64,000 bases of DNA from Sphingobacterium corticibacter (GCF_003076635.1 NZ_QDKG01000002.1:434001-498000); one strand, 5' to 3'. Shown: positions 8,511-17,612, counted from the stretch's first letter. The notes: generated from the letters alone by a model not told the origin. Translations and numbers: made by a program.

Positions 8511-8684
8511 TTACCAATAGATCTCGCGATCATCAGCAATATTGGACTCCCATACATGATCTACATCTTGATTCGCTGATTGAACAACGACTTGGGCCGA
8601 TCCGGCTGCGATGCTGTTTTCCAATTCTACAATAAAAATATCAAGGGTTGGCGCAAGATAGGTGCGACGTACTTTTGTGTTCAT
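8511..8684 (-). CDS. Short peptide of unknown function, second copy
   Basis: The frame is open to 8795, but the ATG at 8684 is preferred. It gives a 57-residue peptide like the one at 3136-3315, and the extra upstream codons would overlap the promoter and palindrome. It has a basic start (MNTKVRRTY), LAPTLDIFIVELE, IAAGS, an HVWESN segment matching VEDWE, and ends in W. There is no signal peptide and no Cys. It sits 27 bases before the fimbrillin-like gene and is probably co-transcribed with it. Function is unknown; the repeated pairing is the strongest clue. Confidence 0.7.
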   Translation of the reverse strand: MNTKVRRTYLAPTLDIFIVELENSIAAGSAQVVVQSANQDVDHVWESNIADDREIYW

Positions 8685-8746
8685 TTTCTTTACCTTTTGT
8701 TTTTCAAAATATCCACACTTGATGTGCGGATGTGTATAGACTGAGG

Positions 8747-8754
8747 CAAATCTA
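8747..8754 (-). promoter_or_regulatory. Bacteroidota -7 element of second peptide/fimbrillin cassette
   Basis: CAAATCTA on the plus strand reads TAGATTTG on the minus strand, a perfect TAnnTTTG, 62 nt before the peptide ATG. A palindrome occupies the position where the -33 box would lie. Confidence 0.6.
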
Positions 8755-8764
8755 AAATATATTT

Positions 8765-8782
8765 TTAGTGTTTGAACACTAA
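8765..8782. promoter_or_regulatory. Perfect 18-bp palindrome, probable operator
   Basis: TTAGTGTT (8765-8772), TG, AACACTAA (8775-8782) is a perfect 8-bp dyad with a 2-bp centre. It lies 10 bp upstream of the -7 element at 8747-8754, overlapping the -33 region of the promoter for the peptide/fimbrillin cassette. That position suits a dimeric transcription factor. There is no T-run or transcript context for a terminator. Confidence 0.5.
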
Positions 8783-8825
8783 TTTTCCCATCCAATTTGT
8801 ATTTGTAGTTGCTTGTCTACAAACG

Positions 8826-8855
8826 AAAAAGCCCCCCAAGATTATCTTGGAGGGC
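8826..8855 (-). terminator. Intrinsic terminator after the zinc-ribbon operon
   Basis: On the minus strand, GCCCTCCAAGAT pairs with ATCTTGGGGGGC (one T-G pair) around a short loop, followed by TTTTT (8830-8826). It lies 20 bases past the stop of the zinc-ribbon gene. Confidence 0.88.
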
Positions 8856-8875
8856 GGAAATTTTCTCATGTCATG

Positions 8876-9613
8876 TTAAGATTCTTCGGAGGCGATTTCT
8901 TCGTCTACGAGTATACGACCGCAATGTTCGCATACCAAAATCTTTTTACGTTGTCTGATTTCCGACTGCATTTGTGCAGGGATTTTATTGTGACAACCAG
9001 AGCAGCTGTCGCGCTCGATTGATACGATCGCTAAGCCATTGCGGAAAGATTTACGTAGTTTATTCGAAACCTTCAACAAGCGCTCGTCAATGTTACTTTC
9101 AGAAGCTTCCGCTTCTTTCAAAAGTGTATCTTCTTCTTTTTGTGTTTCGGAAGTGATGTTTTCCAACTCTTGTTTTTTCACTTCCAATTCACCTTTACTG
9201 TAGTTAAGATTTCCTTCAGTCGTCTCGTACAGTTCCGTTTTGTTGTTAATCTCAAATTCAGCTTCGCGGATACGCTTCTCACAAACTTGGATTTCTAAGC
9301 CTTGTAGCTCGATCTCTTTAGTGATCGCATCGTACTCGCGATTATTCTTTACTTCATTTAGTTGAGTTTCGTATTTCTTGATAGCTGCTTGCGCATCTTT
9401 AATCATGTTTTTACGTGACACGATGGAATCTTCCAATTCGTCAAGCTCACTACGGATTTTCTCGTTACGCGTTTCCAATCCCGCGATCTCGTCTTCTAGA
9501 TCAGCCACCTCAATAGGCAGTTCTCCCCTTACCTGGCGAATTTTGTCAACTTTGGTATGGATCGATTGCCATGCCCATAAAGCTTTTAGTTTTTGTTCTA
9601 CAGTTTGTTCCAT
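8876..9613 (-). CDS. Coiled-coil protein with C4 zinc ribbon
   Basis: This 245-residue protein has a long heptad-rich region (residues about 15-175, Glu/Lys/Leu-rich) followed by a zinc ribbon. The four Cys are CSGC and, about 25 residues later, CEHC. This is the zf-RING_7/CT398-like family found across bacteria. It is often said to bind nucleic acid or flagellar/export partners, but a general function is not established. Its ATG overlaps the stop of the Nif3-like gene by one base (TAATG), so translation is probably coupled. The pair nif3-zinc ribbon is a recurring arrangement in Bacteroidota. Confidence 0.82.
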   Translation of the reverse strand: MEQTVEQKLKALWAWQSIHTKVDKIRQVRGELPIEVADLEDEIAGLETRNEKIRSELDELEDSIVSRKNMIKDAQAAIKKYETQLNEVKNNREYDAITKEIELQGLEIQVCEKRIREAEFEINNKTELYETTEGNLNYSKGELEVKKQELENITSETQKEEDTLLKEAEASESNIDERLLKVSNKLRKSFRNGLAIVSIERDSCSGCHNKIPAQMQSEIRQRKKILVCEHCGRILVDEEIASEES

Positions 9614-10710
9614 TAAATAAAGTACTTTATCGGATTTGTCTCTGTTTCAGTCAACAGGACAGCAAAGTTAGCAAATTTTTTCTGAATTAATTCCAACAAT
9701 AATTCTTGCGTAAATTGTTCACTTTCATAGTGTCCTACGTCGGCTATCAAGATTTTATTTTCGGCATCAAAGAACTCATGATACTTATAATCAGAAGTGA
9801 TAAATACATCAGCTCCAGATCGTATCGCATCTTGCAACAAAAATCCACCAGCACCTCCACATACTGCGACTCGACTGATCCGCTGATCAGGTAGGGCAGT
9901 ATGCCGGATGACAGAGAGTTTTAAGGTGTTTTTCAAAAATCGTAAGAAATCTTCCCCCTTTAAAGGTTCGTTCAAGTTGCCGATAGCGCCCGAGCCGATC
10001 TTTTCAACCATATTGTCGAGCTGTAAAATATCATAAGCTACCTCTTCATACGGATGAGCAGCAAACATGGCAACCAATACTTGGCGCTCGATGTGCGCAG
10101 GATACACTACCTCAATTTTCGTTTCTTCCACACGTTCTTGTTCACCGCGAGATCCGATCGTCGGACTCGCATCATCTAGCGGACGAAAAGTACCGTATCC
10201 AGCCGTATTAAAACTTGCTTGATCATATTCTCCGATATGGCCCGCGCCACCTTTAAATAGCGCTTCACGCACGTCTTCTACATGTGTGCGAGGCACAAAT
10301 ACGGTAAGCTTTTTCAGCAAATGTTTTTTGGGCGCTAATATGGAAACCGACTCCAGCTGAAGTTTTTCGGCAATTTTGGAGTTTACTCCACCCAATACAT
10401 TATCCAAGTTGGTATGTATCGCATAGAGCGCAATACCATTTTTGATGGCTTTGATGACGGTTCTTTCCACATAATTTTGACCCGTGAACCGTTTCAATCC
10501 CTTAAAAACGATGGGATGATGAGAAATGATGATATCACATCCTTCGGCGATAGCCTCGTCTACCACAGCTTCTGTGCAGTCCAAAGAGATCAATGCACGA
10601 TGTACCTCATCGTTTGGATTCCCAACGATTAAGCCAGAGTTATCATACGACTCTTGATAGCTTAAAGGGGCAAATTGCTCTAGATAGTTGGTTAATTCTT
10701 TAATCTTCAT
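9613..10710 (-). CDS. Nif3-like dinuclear metal-centre protein (DUF34/YbgI/YqfO family)
   Basis: The 365-residue protein starts at ATG 10710 (MKIKELTNYL); the open frame reaches further, but these codons add only a Lys/Asn stretch. Metal-binding motifs are seen as SHHP(IVF), HTNLD and, near the C-terminus, DVGHYESE. The middle (about residues 130-235) is the extra PII/CutA-like domain that marks the long form, as in YqfO. Family members form hexameric toroids with two metals per subunit. The reaction is unproven; GTP cyclohydrolase activity has been suggested for some. It overlaps the upstream membrane-protein gene by 11 bases. Confidence 0.87.
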   Translation of the reverse strand: MKIKELTNYLEQFAPLSYQESYDNSGLIVGNPNDEVHRALISLDCTEAVVDEAIAEGCDIIISHHPIVFKGLKRFTGQNYVERTVIKAIKNGIALYAIHTNLDNVLGGVNSKIAEKLQLESVSILAPKKHLLKKLTVFVPRTHVEDVREALFKGGAGHIGEYDQASFNTAGYGTFRPLDDASPTIGSRGEQERVEETKIEVVYPAHIERQVLVAMFAAHPYEEVAYDILQLDNMVEKIGSGAIGNLNEPLKGEDFLRFLKNTLKLSVIRHTALPDQRISRVAVCGGAGGFLLQDAIRSGADVFITSDYKYHEFFDAENKILIADVGHYESEQFTQELLLELIQKKFANFAVLLTETETNPIKYFI

Positions 10711-11173
10711 CGGATTGTTGTTTTTGTTTCCAAGCTTCATGCTCTTCAATCAACGACTTAAACTGTACAATCTTATACCAATACGATATAAAATAGGTGA
10801 TGCACAGTATGAAGGCCAGCAAACGTATGAAGTCTGGGAAAAATGGAATGTTGTATATCAGAAAAGACCACGCATAGCGATTTCCGATTTGTAAAGTCGG
10901 CATGTCTTCTACCGCAACTTTGCGATCAAAAAACTCGTTATTGAAAGAATATGCCAATCGCTTGGAGACCTCGAAATTCCAAAAAATATTAAAGAGTGGC
11001 ACTGCCAAAAACCAGGCTTGATTGGGTAAGATAACTTGGTTTTCGGGCTTAATCAGTAATAATGTCTTGCGCACGTTGTACGCGAAAAGAATCCACACCA
11101 AAAGGATGACGATCAAGACATAGATCGTCAACTGCTGCAATTCGGCAATTAATTCTGGTGATAATTCGGACAT
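10700..11173 (-). CDS. Small membrane protein of unknown function
   Basis: This 157-residue protein has three or so hydrophobic helices: residues about 14-33, a segment around the proline/tryptophan-rich NQAWFLAVPLFNIFWNF (52-68), and about 100-130. A charged C-terminal tail ends in KQKQQSDED. The NxxWxxxVPxxN pattern resembles DUF4328-type membrane proteins, but I do not claim that family. Its 3' end overlaps the Nif3-like gene by 11 bases, so it is the first gene of a three-gene operon (membrane protein, Nif3-like, zinc ribbon). Function is unknown. Confidence 0.7.
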   Translation of the reverse strand: MSELSPELIAELQQLTIYVLIVILLVWILFAYNVRKTLLLIKPENQVILPNQAWFLAVPLFNIFWNFEVSKRLAYSFNNEFFDRKVAVEDMPTLQIGNRYAWSFLIYNIPFFPDFIRLLAFILCITYFISYWYKIVQFKSLIEEHEAWKQKQQSDED

Positions 11174-11248
11174 GTATGTTACGTTATGATATATGATGAT
11201 CCCGAACTCTGCGTGCTGCTAAGATCATTTCAGCTAAAATTACGGATA

Positions 11249-11965
11249 TTATGAAGCAAAAAGGAGGAATATAGCAGGTTTTTTATGAAGATCAATTCCT
11301 GTTAATGTTTTCCACCTAGAGATCGGCTGCGAGATAATCTGTTCGTCCTCGCCAGTGAGATTCCAAGCGATGCACAACCGCGTATTTGGTCGGCAGGTGC
11401 GTAATAATTCACTTAGGAGCTGCTCATTACGAAAAGGTGTTTCGATAAAGATTTGTGTGCTGCGCTCTCGCGCAGATGTTGCTTCCAGATCCTTGATCGT
11501 ACGGCTTCGAGCCCCTTTGTCAATGGGCAAATATCCTTGAAAACTAAATTGCTGTCCATTGAATCCTGATCCCATCAATGCAAGTAAGATCGAGCTGGGG
11601 CCGACTAAGGGAATAACGTGTATGCCGCGTTTATGCGCTTCCGCAACTATTAATGCGCCTGGGTCTGCCACGCCGGGGCATCCGGCATCAGACATTAATC
11701 CTACATCTTTGCCTGACATCAGCCCTTTAAATACAGCATTATAATCCACCTTATCACGCGCATGCTTGCCATAATCATGAATAACCAATGCGCTTTGCGG
11801 AATTTTGAGCCCAGCATGTTTCAAAAAACGACGTGCGGTCTTTTCACTCTCCACGATATACTCATCGATAGATTGAATAACTTCTTGATGTAATAAAGTG
11901 TATGATGCCTTCTCTGCGCTTTCTGCTAGCGGTACAGGTATAAGATAAAGTTTTCCAAACGCCAT
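11249..11965 (-). CDS. RsmI-like SAM-dependent methyltransferase (tetrapyrrole-methylase fold), short form
   Basis: This 238-residue protein has the TP-methylase fold. The N-terminal LYLIPVPL matches the substrate/SAM loop, the central GLMSDAGCPGVADPG is the hallmark of RsmI (16S rRNA 2'-O-methylation of C1402), and LVGPSSILLALMGSGFNGQQF and IETPFRNEQLL follow. It is shorter than canonical RsmI (about 280) and differs at the N-terminus. Bacteroidota commonly carry such a short paralogue besides true RsmI, so the target may differ. A perfect -7 element ends 4 nt before the ATG, suggesting a leaderless mRNA. Confidence 0.82.
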   Translation of the reverse strand: MAFGKLYLIPVPLAESAEKASYTLLHQEVIQSIDEYIVESEKTARRFLKHAGLKIPQSALVIHDYGKHARDKVDYNAVFKGLMSGKDVGLMSDAGCPGVADPGALIVAEAHKRGIHVIPLVGPSSILLALMGSGFNGQQFSFQGYLPIDKGARSRTIKDLEATSARERSTQIFIETPFRNEQLLSELLRTCRPNTRLCIAWNLTGEDEQIISQPISRWKTLTGIDLHKKPAIFLLFAS

Positions 11966-11969
11966 GCTG

Positions 11970-11977
11970 CAAACTTA
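11970..11977 (-). promoter_or_regulatory. -7 element directly before the RsmI-like gene
   Basis: Reads TAAGTTTG on the minus strand, then CAGC, then the ATG at 11965. A start point 3-6 nt after the element would leave almost no leader. Confidence 0.55.
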
Positions 11978-12055
11978 GTCATTTAGCTTCTAAACCTATT
12001 GATATTATCTGCTGTTGCGATTGCGAATTGCGTAGCTATCAATTTAGATTATACT

Positions 12056-12091
12056 AAAAAAGGATCTGACCGATTGGTCAGATCCTTTTTT
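12056..12091. terminator. Intrinsic terminator after gcvP
   Basis: AAAAAAGGATCTGACC (12056-12071), loop GATT, then the perfect complement (12076-12091) and further T residues. The T-run on both sides makes it usable in either direction. It lies 18 bases past the gcvP stop. Confidence 0.92.
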
Positions 12092-12109
12092 TTATTGGCT
12101 GAAAGTTGC

Positions 12110-14986
12110 TTACGCTTCTAGTTCAGCATAAGCCTCTATCGGAGGGCATGAACAGATCAAGGTACGATCACCTTGCGATTCATTGACCCGACCAACGGTA
12201 GGCCAAAATTTATTGTTTCGTAAATACGCCAATGGATAAGCAGCTTGTTGACGGCTGTATGGACGATCCCAAGCATCATCAATCACTACTTGCGCCGTGT
12301 GCGGTGCATTTTTCAACACGTTTGTTTTAGCATCCACTTCGCCAGATTCTACCAAAGCAATCTCTGCACGAATGGCGATCAAAGCATCACAGAAGCGATC
12401 TAATTCTGCTTTCGATTCCGATTCTGTTGGCTCAACCATCAAGGTGCCAGCTACTGGGAATGAAACTGTTGGTGCGTGGAAACCGTAATCCATCAAACGT
12501 TTCGCAATATCAGCGACCTCGATACCTACATTTTTGAAATTGCGACAATCCAAAATCATCTCGTGTGCACAACGACCATTTGCGCCAGCGTACAATACCG
12601 GATAATGTTCTTCCAAACGCGCTTTGATATAGTTCGCATTCAAGATGGCGATTTGAGTAGCGTTGGTAAGACCTTTGCTGCCCATCATGGCAATGTAGGC
12701 GTGTGGAATCACCAAAATGGAAGTAGATCCGTAAGGTGCTGCAGATACTGCTGTGATTCCTTCTTTTCCAGAAACTGGTACTACGCTGTGATTAGGCAAG
12801 AATGGCACCAAGTGCTCGGCTACGCCGATTGGTCCCATACCTGGGCCACCACCACCATGAGGAATACAGAATGTTTTGTGCAAGTTTAGGTGACAAACAT
12901 CCGCGCCAATAAAGCCTGGGCTAGTCAAACCAACTTGTGCATTCATATTCGCACCATCCATATATACTTGGCCGCCATGTTCGTGAATCGTATTACAGAT
13001 CTCAATGATCGGCTCTTCAAATACACCATGTGTCGATGGATAAGTCACCATCAAAGAATGTAGGTTTTCGCTGTGCTCTTCTGCTCTGGCTTTTAGATCG
13101 GCCACATCAATATTACCGCGCTCATCGCATTTCACGACCACCACTTTTAGGCCTGCCATCGAAGCAGAAGCTGGATTAGTTCCGTGCGCAGAAGCCGGGA
13201 TCAAACAAATATTGCGGTGTCCTTGGCCTTTGCTCTCCAAATACGCTTGGATAACCATTAAGCCGGCATACTCACCTTGAGCGCCAGAGTTGGGTTGGAA
13301 AGACATTTTGGCAAATCCTGTAATCTCAGCTAACCATTGGTTCAACTCATCCAACAATTGCATATAGCCCGAAGTCTGGTCAACTGGTGCAAATGGATGC
13401 AAGCTTCCAAAACGTGCCCACGTTACTGGAATCATCTCCGAAGTCGCATTCAACTTCATGGTACATGATCCTAACGGAATCATCGAATGGCACAAAGAAA
13501 GATCTTTCGCTTCCAACGATTTGATATAACGTAGCATCTCACTTTCAGAGTGATAGCTATTGAAAACAGGGTGTGTAAGATAGTCTGATTGGCGTACTAA
13601 ATCAGCAGGAATTGCTTGCTCCAATTGTTCTGCAATCGCTTCAACATCTACATCATTCGCATTTTTGCCTTTTATTCTCGCAAATACTTTTACAATGGTT
13701 TTGATGTCTTCGAATGTCGTGGTTTCGTCGATAGAGATTCCTACAAACTGATCTTGGTAGAAGAAATTAAGGTTATTATCTAGTGCTTCGCCTTTCAACG
13801 TGCCTGCTTGCTCACCAACTTCAAAACGAAGTGTGTCAAAATAGTTTGCATTAAGCTGCTTGTAACCTAAAGCTTGAATGGCTTGGTCGGCCAAGCGTGT
13901 TAAGTCATGGATTCTCGAAGCAATATTTTTGATGCCTTGTGGGCCGTGATACACCGCGTAGAAAGATGCCATAATCGCCAACAAAGCTTGCGCTGTACAA
14001 ATGTTGGATGAAGCTTTGTCGCGACGGATGTGTTGCTCACGTGTTTGCAACGCCATACGAAGCGCATAATTACCGGAAGAATCAGAAGTGACACCGATGA
14101 TACGGCCGGGAATTGAACGTTTGTACGCATCCTTTGTAGCGAAATAAGCGGCATGCGGTCCGCCAAAACCCATTGGTACACCAAAACGTTGGCTATTACC
14201 AACTACAACATCAGCGCCCCATTCGCCCGGAGGCGTCAATAACGCCAGCGACATCAAATCTGCTGCTACCGCCGTGGTAATGCCTTTTTCACTAGCCGCG
14301 CTAACAAGCGCACGATAATCGGCTACAGAACCACTCGCTGCAGGATATTGTAAAAATAGTGCAAATACATCATCGGCCAAGTCACTAGCAGAGATATCTG
14401 CTGTTCTGATCTCGACACCAAATGGTAAAGCACGGGTGTGCAATACATCTAATGTTTGTGGGAAAATGTCGGAGCTGACTAAGAATGTTCGTGCTTCCTT
14501 ATTCTTGCGCGCATTAAACAACATAAACATTGCTTCGGCTGCAGCAGTTGCTTCGTCCAACAAAGAGGCATTGACGATTTCCAAACCAGTCAGGTCAGAA
14601 ACCATCGTTTGGAAGTTCAATAAAGCTTGCAAACGTCCTTGCGCAATTTCGGCTTGGTAAGGTGTATATTGCGTGTACCATCCTGGATTTTCAAAGACAT
14701 TACGCTGAATAACGCCTGGAAGCACGACATTGTAATAACCCTGTCCGATAAAAGATTTGAAAACTTTGTTCTTTTCTGCGATCTGATTGACACGCTCAAG
14801 GTAAGCGACTTCACTTAACGGAGCTGGCAAACGAAGCGCCTTTCTCCGAATAGGAGCGGGCACGGTTTGCTCTATTAGCTCGTCTAAAGACGACACTCCC
14901 AGAAAGTTTAACATCTCGTCTACCTCCGTGGTCCGTGGACCATTGTGACGATCTTCAAATTTTTCGCTGTAGAATATGTTGCTCAT
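12110..14986 (-). CDS. gcvP: Glycine dehydrogenase (decarboxylating), P-protein
   Basis: This is a full-length single-chain P-protein of 958 residues from ATG 14986 ([17 protein letters not shown]). An in-frame Met seven codons upstream is less typical. The N-terminal half holds the inactive-fold repeat with [12 protein letters not shown]. The C-terminal half carries the pyridoxal-phosphate lysine K704 in [18 protein letters not shown]. The enzyme decarboxylates glycine and passes the aminomethyl group to lipoyl-GcvH as part of the glycine cleavage system. The other components (gcvT, gcvH) are not nearby, as is common in Bacteroidota. A terminator follows directly, so it is probably monocistronic. 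Confidence 0.97.
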   Translation of the reverse strand: MSNIFYSEKFEDRHNGPRTTEVDEMLNFLGVSSLDELIEQTVPAPIRRKALRLPAPLSEVAYLERVNQIAEKNKVFKSFIGQGYYNVVLPGVIQRNVFENPGWYTQYTPYQAEIAQGRLQALLNFQTMVSDLTGLEIVNASLLDEATAAAEAMFMLFNARKNKEARTFLVSSDIFPQTLDVLHTRALPFGVEIRTADISASDLADDVFALFLQYPAASGSVADYRALVSAASEKGITTAVAADLMSLALLTPPGEWGADVVVGNSQRFGVPMGFGGPHAAYFATKDAYKRSIPGRIIGVTSDSSGNYALRMALQTREQHIRRDKASSNICTAQALLAIMASFYAVYHGPQGIKNIASRIHDLTRLADQAIQALGYKQLNANYFDTLRFEVGEQAGTLKGEALDNNLNFFYQDQFVGISIDETTTFEDIKTIVKVFARIKGKNANDVDVEAIAEQLEQAIPADLVRQSDYLTHPVFNSYHSESEMLRYIKSLEAKDLSLCHSMIPLGSCTMKLNATSEMIPVTWARFGSLHPFAPVDQTSGYMQLLDELNQWLAEITGFAKMSFQPNSGAQGEYAGLMVIQAYLESKGQGHRNICLIPASAHGTNPASASMAGLKVVVVKCDERGNIDVADLKARAEEHSENLHSLMVTYPSTHGVFEEPIIEICNTIHEHGGQVYMDGANMNAQVGLTSPGFIGADVCHLNLHKTFCIPHGGGGPGMGPIGVAEHLVPFLPNHSVVPVSGKEGITAVSAAPYGSTSILVIPHAYIAMMGSKGLTNATQIAILNANYIKARLEEHYPVLYAGANGRCAHEMILDCRNFKNVGIEVADIAKRLMDYGFHAPTVSFPVAGTLMVEPTESESKAELDRFCDALIAIRAEIALVESGEVDAKTNVLKNAPHTAQVVIDDAWDRPYSRQQAAYPLAYLRNNKFWPTVGRVNESQGDRTLICSCPPIEAYAELEA

Positions 14987-15075
14987 TTTTGCCCTTAACT
15001 TTTTCATTTACATTGTTCTAGCGTCCGTTTTACTCGCTTTTAACTGGCTGCTATTTTATGAACATTTTGATGGTG

Positions 15076-15083
15076 CAAAAATA
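15076..15083 (-). promoter_or_regulatory. -7 element upstream of gcvP
   Basis: Reads TATTTTTG on the minus strand, a perfect match, about 90 nt before the gcvP ATG. I see no glycine-riboswitch signature in the short leader. Confidence 0.45.
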
Positions 15084-15197
15084 CGATTTTTATCGACGAA
15101 AAAAGAGCCTTGTAATTCATTTATTCTGAACCCTATAATAGCCTACTTAAACCATATTTTAAGTGCCACATATCTAACAGCTCAAAGACAAAAATCA

Positions 15198-15626
15198 CTA
15201 TAGAGATTCTAAAAATTCAACGAATTCGCGGCGGACTTTATCGTCGGTGTTTAATGAGATGCTGTGTTCTATACTATTCGACCCATTTCGGAGCTTCACG
15301 ATGTAATCGGCTCCATCGACGCAACGCCAACATTCTTGAATAGGAGTTTTTTGAAGATCAAGTTTTTTTACAAAAGAGTTCAGTTTCTCGAAAACTACTT
15401 CATCCGTTTGTTGTACTTTTTCTGCCTGCAGAGTCACACAGCTATTTTGGGGTACAGATTTACTGGTGAGATCTTTATTTATCTTTATAACTTTAGTCGT
15501 GCCGCACATACCAGCAGCCAAACTAATCTCGGCTTCTAGACCTTCTGGATTGCTGATCCATTCATCTTTAGAACATGAAAGTAGGAGGATCACACACGAA
15601 AGCAGAATGATTTTACTTCTCTTCAT
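15198..15626 (-). CDS. Small lipoprotein of unknown function, cysteine-containing
   Basis: This 142-residue protein has a clear lipoprotein signal (MKRSK, hydrophobic run, lipobox LLSC, Cys 18). The mature part has four further Cys: one in MCGTTK, one in NSCVTL, and a CWRC pair in a Trp-containing loop. This suggests disulfides or metal binding. No family is recognised. It lies alone between gcvP and the divergent arginine deiminase-like gene. The gap upstream (15627-15742) holds no clear promoter for it. Confidence 0.72.
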   Translation of the reverse strand: MKRSKIILLSCVILLLSCSKDEWISNPEGLEAEISLAAGMCGTTKVIKINKDLTSKSVPQNSCVTLQAEKVQQTDEVVFEKLNSFVKKLDLQKTPIQECWRCVDGADYIVKLRNGSNSIEHSISLNTDDKVRREFVEFLESL

Positions 15627-15742
15627 AATTTTGTTTTTTGGGAGTTAACTGTATTTGAAACGTAAACTGTTCAGGTGTCGCTACCTAAAGGCTAAAAATA
15701 ATTCTGTAAATTTAAGCGACATGAATCCTCTAACTAGAAAGT

Positions 15743-16657
15743 ATGTTAAAGCTTGGTATACACAATGAAACAAACCGATTACGCTCCGTAATTTTGGGTC
15801 GAGCAGATTCTAATGGCCCAACGCCAACAGAAGCCGAAGCTTACGATCCCAAATCGCTGGAACATATTCAAGCCGGCACTTATCCAGCGGAAGGTGATAT
15901 GGTGAAGGAACTCACTGCATTTCAACACGTGCTTGAAAAATACCATGTGGAAGTGCTGCGACCTAATCTGGCTGAAAATATGAATCAAATCTTTACCAGA
16001 GATATCGGTTTTGTGGTGGATGATGTCTTCGTGAAAGCGAATATATTGCCCGATCGGGCAGATGAATGGGAAGCGATTCAAAGAATTGTAGAACAGGTTG
16101 ACCCGAGGAAATTAGTTTTTCCGCCAGAAGAAGTGCATATCGAAGGTGGAGACGTCTTAGTGTGGAACGATTATTTGCTGATCGGAACCTATACCGGAGC
16201 CGATTATAGTCAGTACAATACCGCGCGCACCAATTCAGCGGCCATTGCTTTTATGCAGGATCTCTTTCCGCAGAAAAAAGTGAAGGCATTTGACTTGGTG
16301 AAGTCCATGACTAATGCGCGCGCGAATGCCTTGCACTTAGATTGCTGTTTTCAACCTGTGGGCAAAGATAAAGCCATTATTTATGAAGGAGGATTTCGGA
16401 ATCCCGGAGAATATCGGTTCTTGGTTGACCTATTTGGCCTAGATAACCTTTTCCAGATCACGGCTGACGAGATGTATCAAATGTATTCCAATGTGTTTTC
16501 TATCTCACCAGAGGTGGTTGTTTCCGAAAAGCAATTCACCCGGTTAAACGATTGGTTGCGAGCGCAAGGACTGCACGTAGAAGAAATCCCTTATCACGAA
16601 ATTGGTAAACAAGAAGGTTTGCTGCGATGTTCCACTTTACCACTTTATAGAGATTGA
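15743..16657 (+). CDS. Arginine deiminase-family hydrolase (amidinotransferase fold)
   Basis: This 304-residue protein has the guanidino-group-modifying (pentein) fold. Visible signature segments are FTRDIGFVV (Asp), HIEGGDVLVW (Glu-Gly-Gly-Asp), the His in NALHLDCCF, and the catalytic Cys near the end in LLRCSTLPLYRD. This short bacterial form is usually annotated as arginine deiminase or amidinotransferase. Hydrolysis of arginine or a methylated arginine to citrulline is the likely reaction. It is 4 bases from ctlX, which fits a two-step arginine to citrulline to ornithine route. Which guanidino substrate it uses is not decidable by eye. Confidence 0.82.
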   Translation: MLKLGIHNETNRLRSVILGRADSNGPTPTEAEAYDPKSLEHIQAGTYPAEGDMVKELTAFQHVLEKYHVEVLRPNLAENMNQIFTRDIGFVVDDVFVKANILPDRADEWEAIQRIVEQVDPRKLVFPPEEVHIEGGDVLVWNDYLLIGTYTGADYSQYNTARTNSAAIAFMQDLFPQKKVKAFDLVKSMTNARANALHLDCCFQPVGKDKAIIYEGGFRNPGEYRFLVDLFGLDNLFQITADEMYQMYSNVFSISPEVVVSEKQFTRLNDWLRAQGLHVEEIPYHEIGKQEGLLRCSTLPLYRD

Positions 16658-16661
16658 ACTC

Positions 16662-17585
16662 ATGAAACAAACTACCGATACGATCTTGATGGTGCGACCA
16701 TCTCAGTTTCGCAAAAATGAAGATACTGCGATCAATAATTATTTCCAAACCGCCGAGGACACGCGAGATAATACGCAGGAGTTGGCGTTGACGGAGTTCA
16801 ATGCGATGGCACAGTTACTGCAAAACAGCGATGTACGAGTCATCATCGTGGAAGATAGTGGCCAATGGGATACTCCCGACAGCATCTTTCCGAATAATGT
16901 GATTTCCTTTCACGGAAGCAAGGCTGTGCTATACCCGATGTATGCCGAAAACCGTCGGTTGGAACGCAACCTGAATGTGCTCGGCGCTTTGCAAAAAGAA
17001 GGTTTGCCGTACGATCAGATCATAGATTATTCCATTTATGAAGATCAACATTACTATTTAGAGGGCACGGGCGTGTTAGTTTTAGATCGGATCAACAGCG
17101 TGGCTTATTGTTCTTTGTCGCCACGCGCTAATCCAGCTTTGGTAGATCGCTTTTGCGAAGATCTGCATTATAAAGCCGTCGTTTTTGATGCTCTTCAAGA
17201 GGTAGATGGTGATGCATTGCCGATCTACCATACTAATGTGATGATGGCGTTAGGAAGGGAATTTGTGGTGATTTGTCTGGATTCGATCAGAGATAGTGCG
17301 CAGCGTAAAAAAGTGCAGCAAGCGCTGGAAGGCAGCGGTCGAGAGATTATCGAAATTAGCGAAGAGCAAATGAACCATTTTTGTGGCAATATCTTGGAGT
17401 TGCGTACCAAGACTAATGTAGATCCACTGATTGTGATGAGTGAGCAAGCGCATAAACATTTCACCGATGCGCAGAAGGAAAAGCTAGCTGCATACGGCGA
17501 GCTTCTCTACACGCCATTGTACACGATTGAGAAGTATGGTGGAGGGAGTGCACGCTGCATGATTGCAGAAATATTCCACGCATAG
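16662..17585 (+). CDS. ctlX: Citrulline utilisation hydrolase CtlX (pentein fold)
   Basis: The 307-residue product starts at ATG 16662 (MKQTTDTILMVRPSQF); the longer frame would run back into the deiminase gene. MVRPxxFxxNE near the N-terminus, DSIFPNNVISFH, YLEGTGVLVLD, YHTNVMMALG and the C-terminal GGGSARCMIAEI with the catalytic Cys are all CtlX-type signatures. In Francisella the family is described as a citrulline ureidase giving ornithine. Together with the upstream deiminase-like gene it would release the guanidino nitrogen as ammonia. The 4-base gap means they are co-transcribed and probably translationally coupled. Confidence 0.85.
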   Translation: MKQTTDTILMVRPSQFRKNEDTAINNYFQTAEDTRDNTQELALTEFNAMAQLLQNSDVRVIIVEDSGQWDTPDSIFPNNVISFHGSKAVLYPMYAENRRLERNLNVLGALQKEGLPYDQIIDYSIYEDQHYYLEGTGVLVLDRINSVAYCSLSPRANPALVDRFCEDLHYKAVVFDALQEVDGDALPIYHTNVMMALGREFVVICLDSIRDSAQRKKVQQALEGSGREIIEISEEQMNHFCGNILELRTKTNVDPLIVMSEQAHKHFTDAQKEKLAAYGELLYTPLYTIEKYGGGSARCMIAEIFHA

Positions 17586-17604
17586 ATCGCATCGGTTTTT
17601 TCGT

Positions 17605-17612
17605 TATTTTTG
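17605..17612 (+). promoter_or_regulatory. -7 element for murF
   Basis: TATTTTTG, a perfect TAnnTTTG, 18 nt before the preferred murF ATG (17631) and 6 nt before an alternative in-frame ATG (17619). Confidence 0.5.

Noticed and set aside
12476..12889. 137-codon plus-strand frame inside gcvP
   Set aside because: Antisense shadow of a strongly conserved gene; composition follows the gcvP codon pattern.
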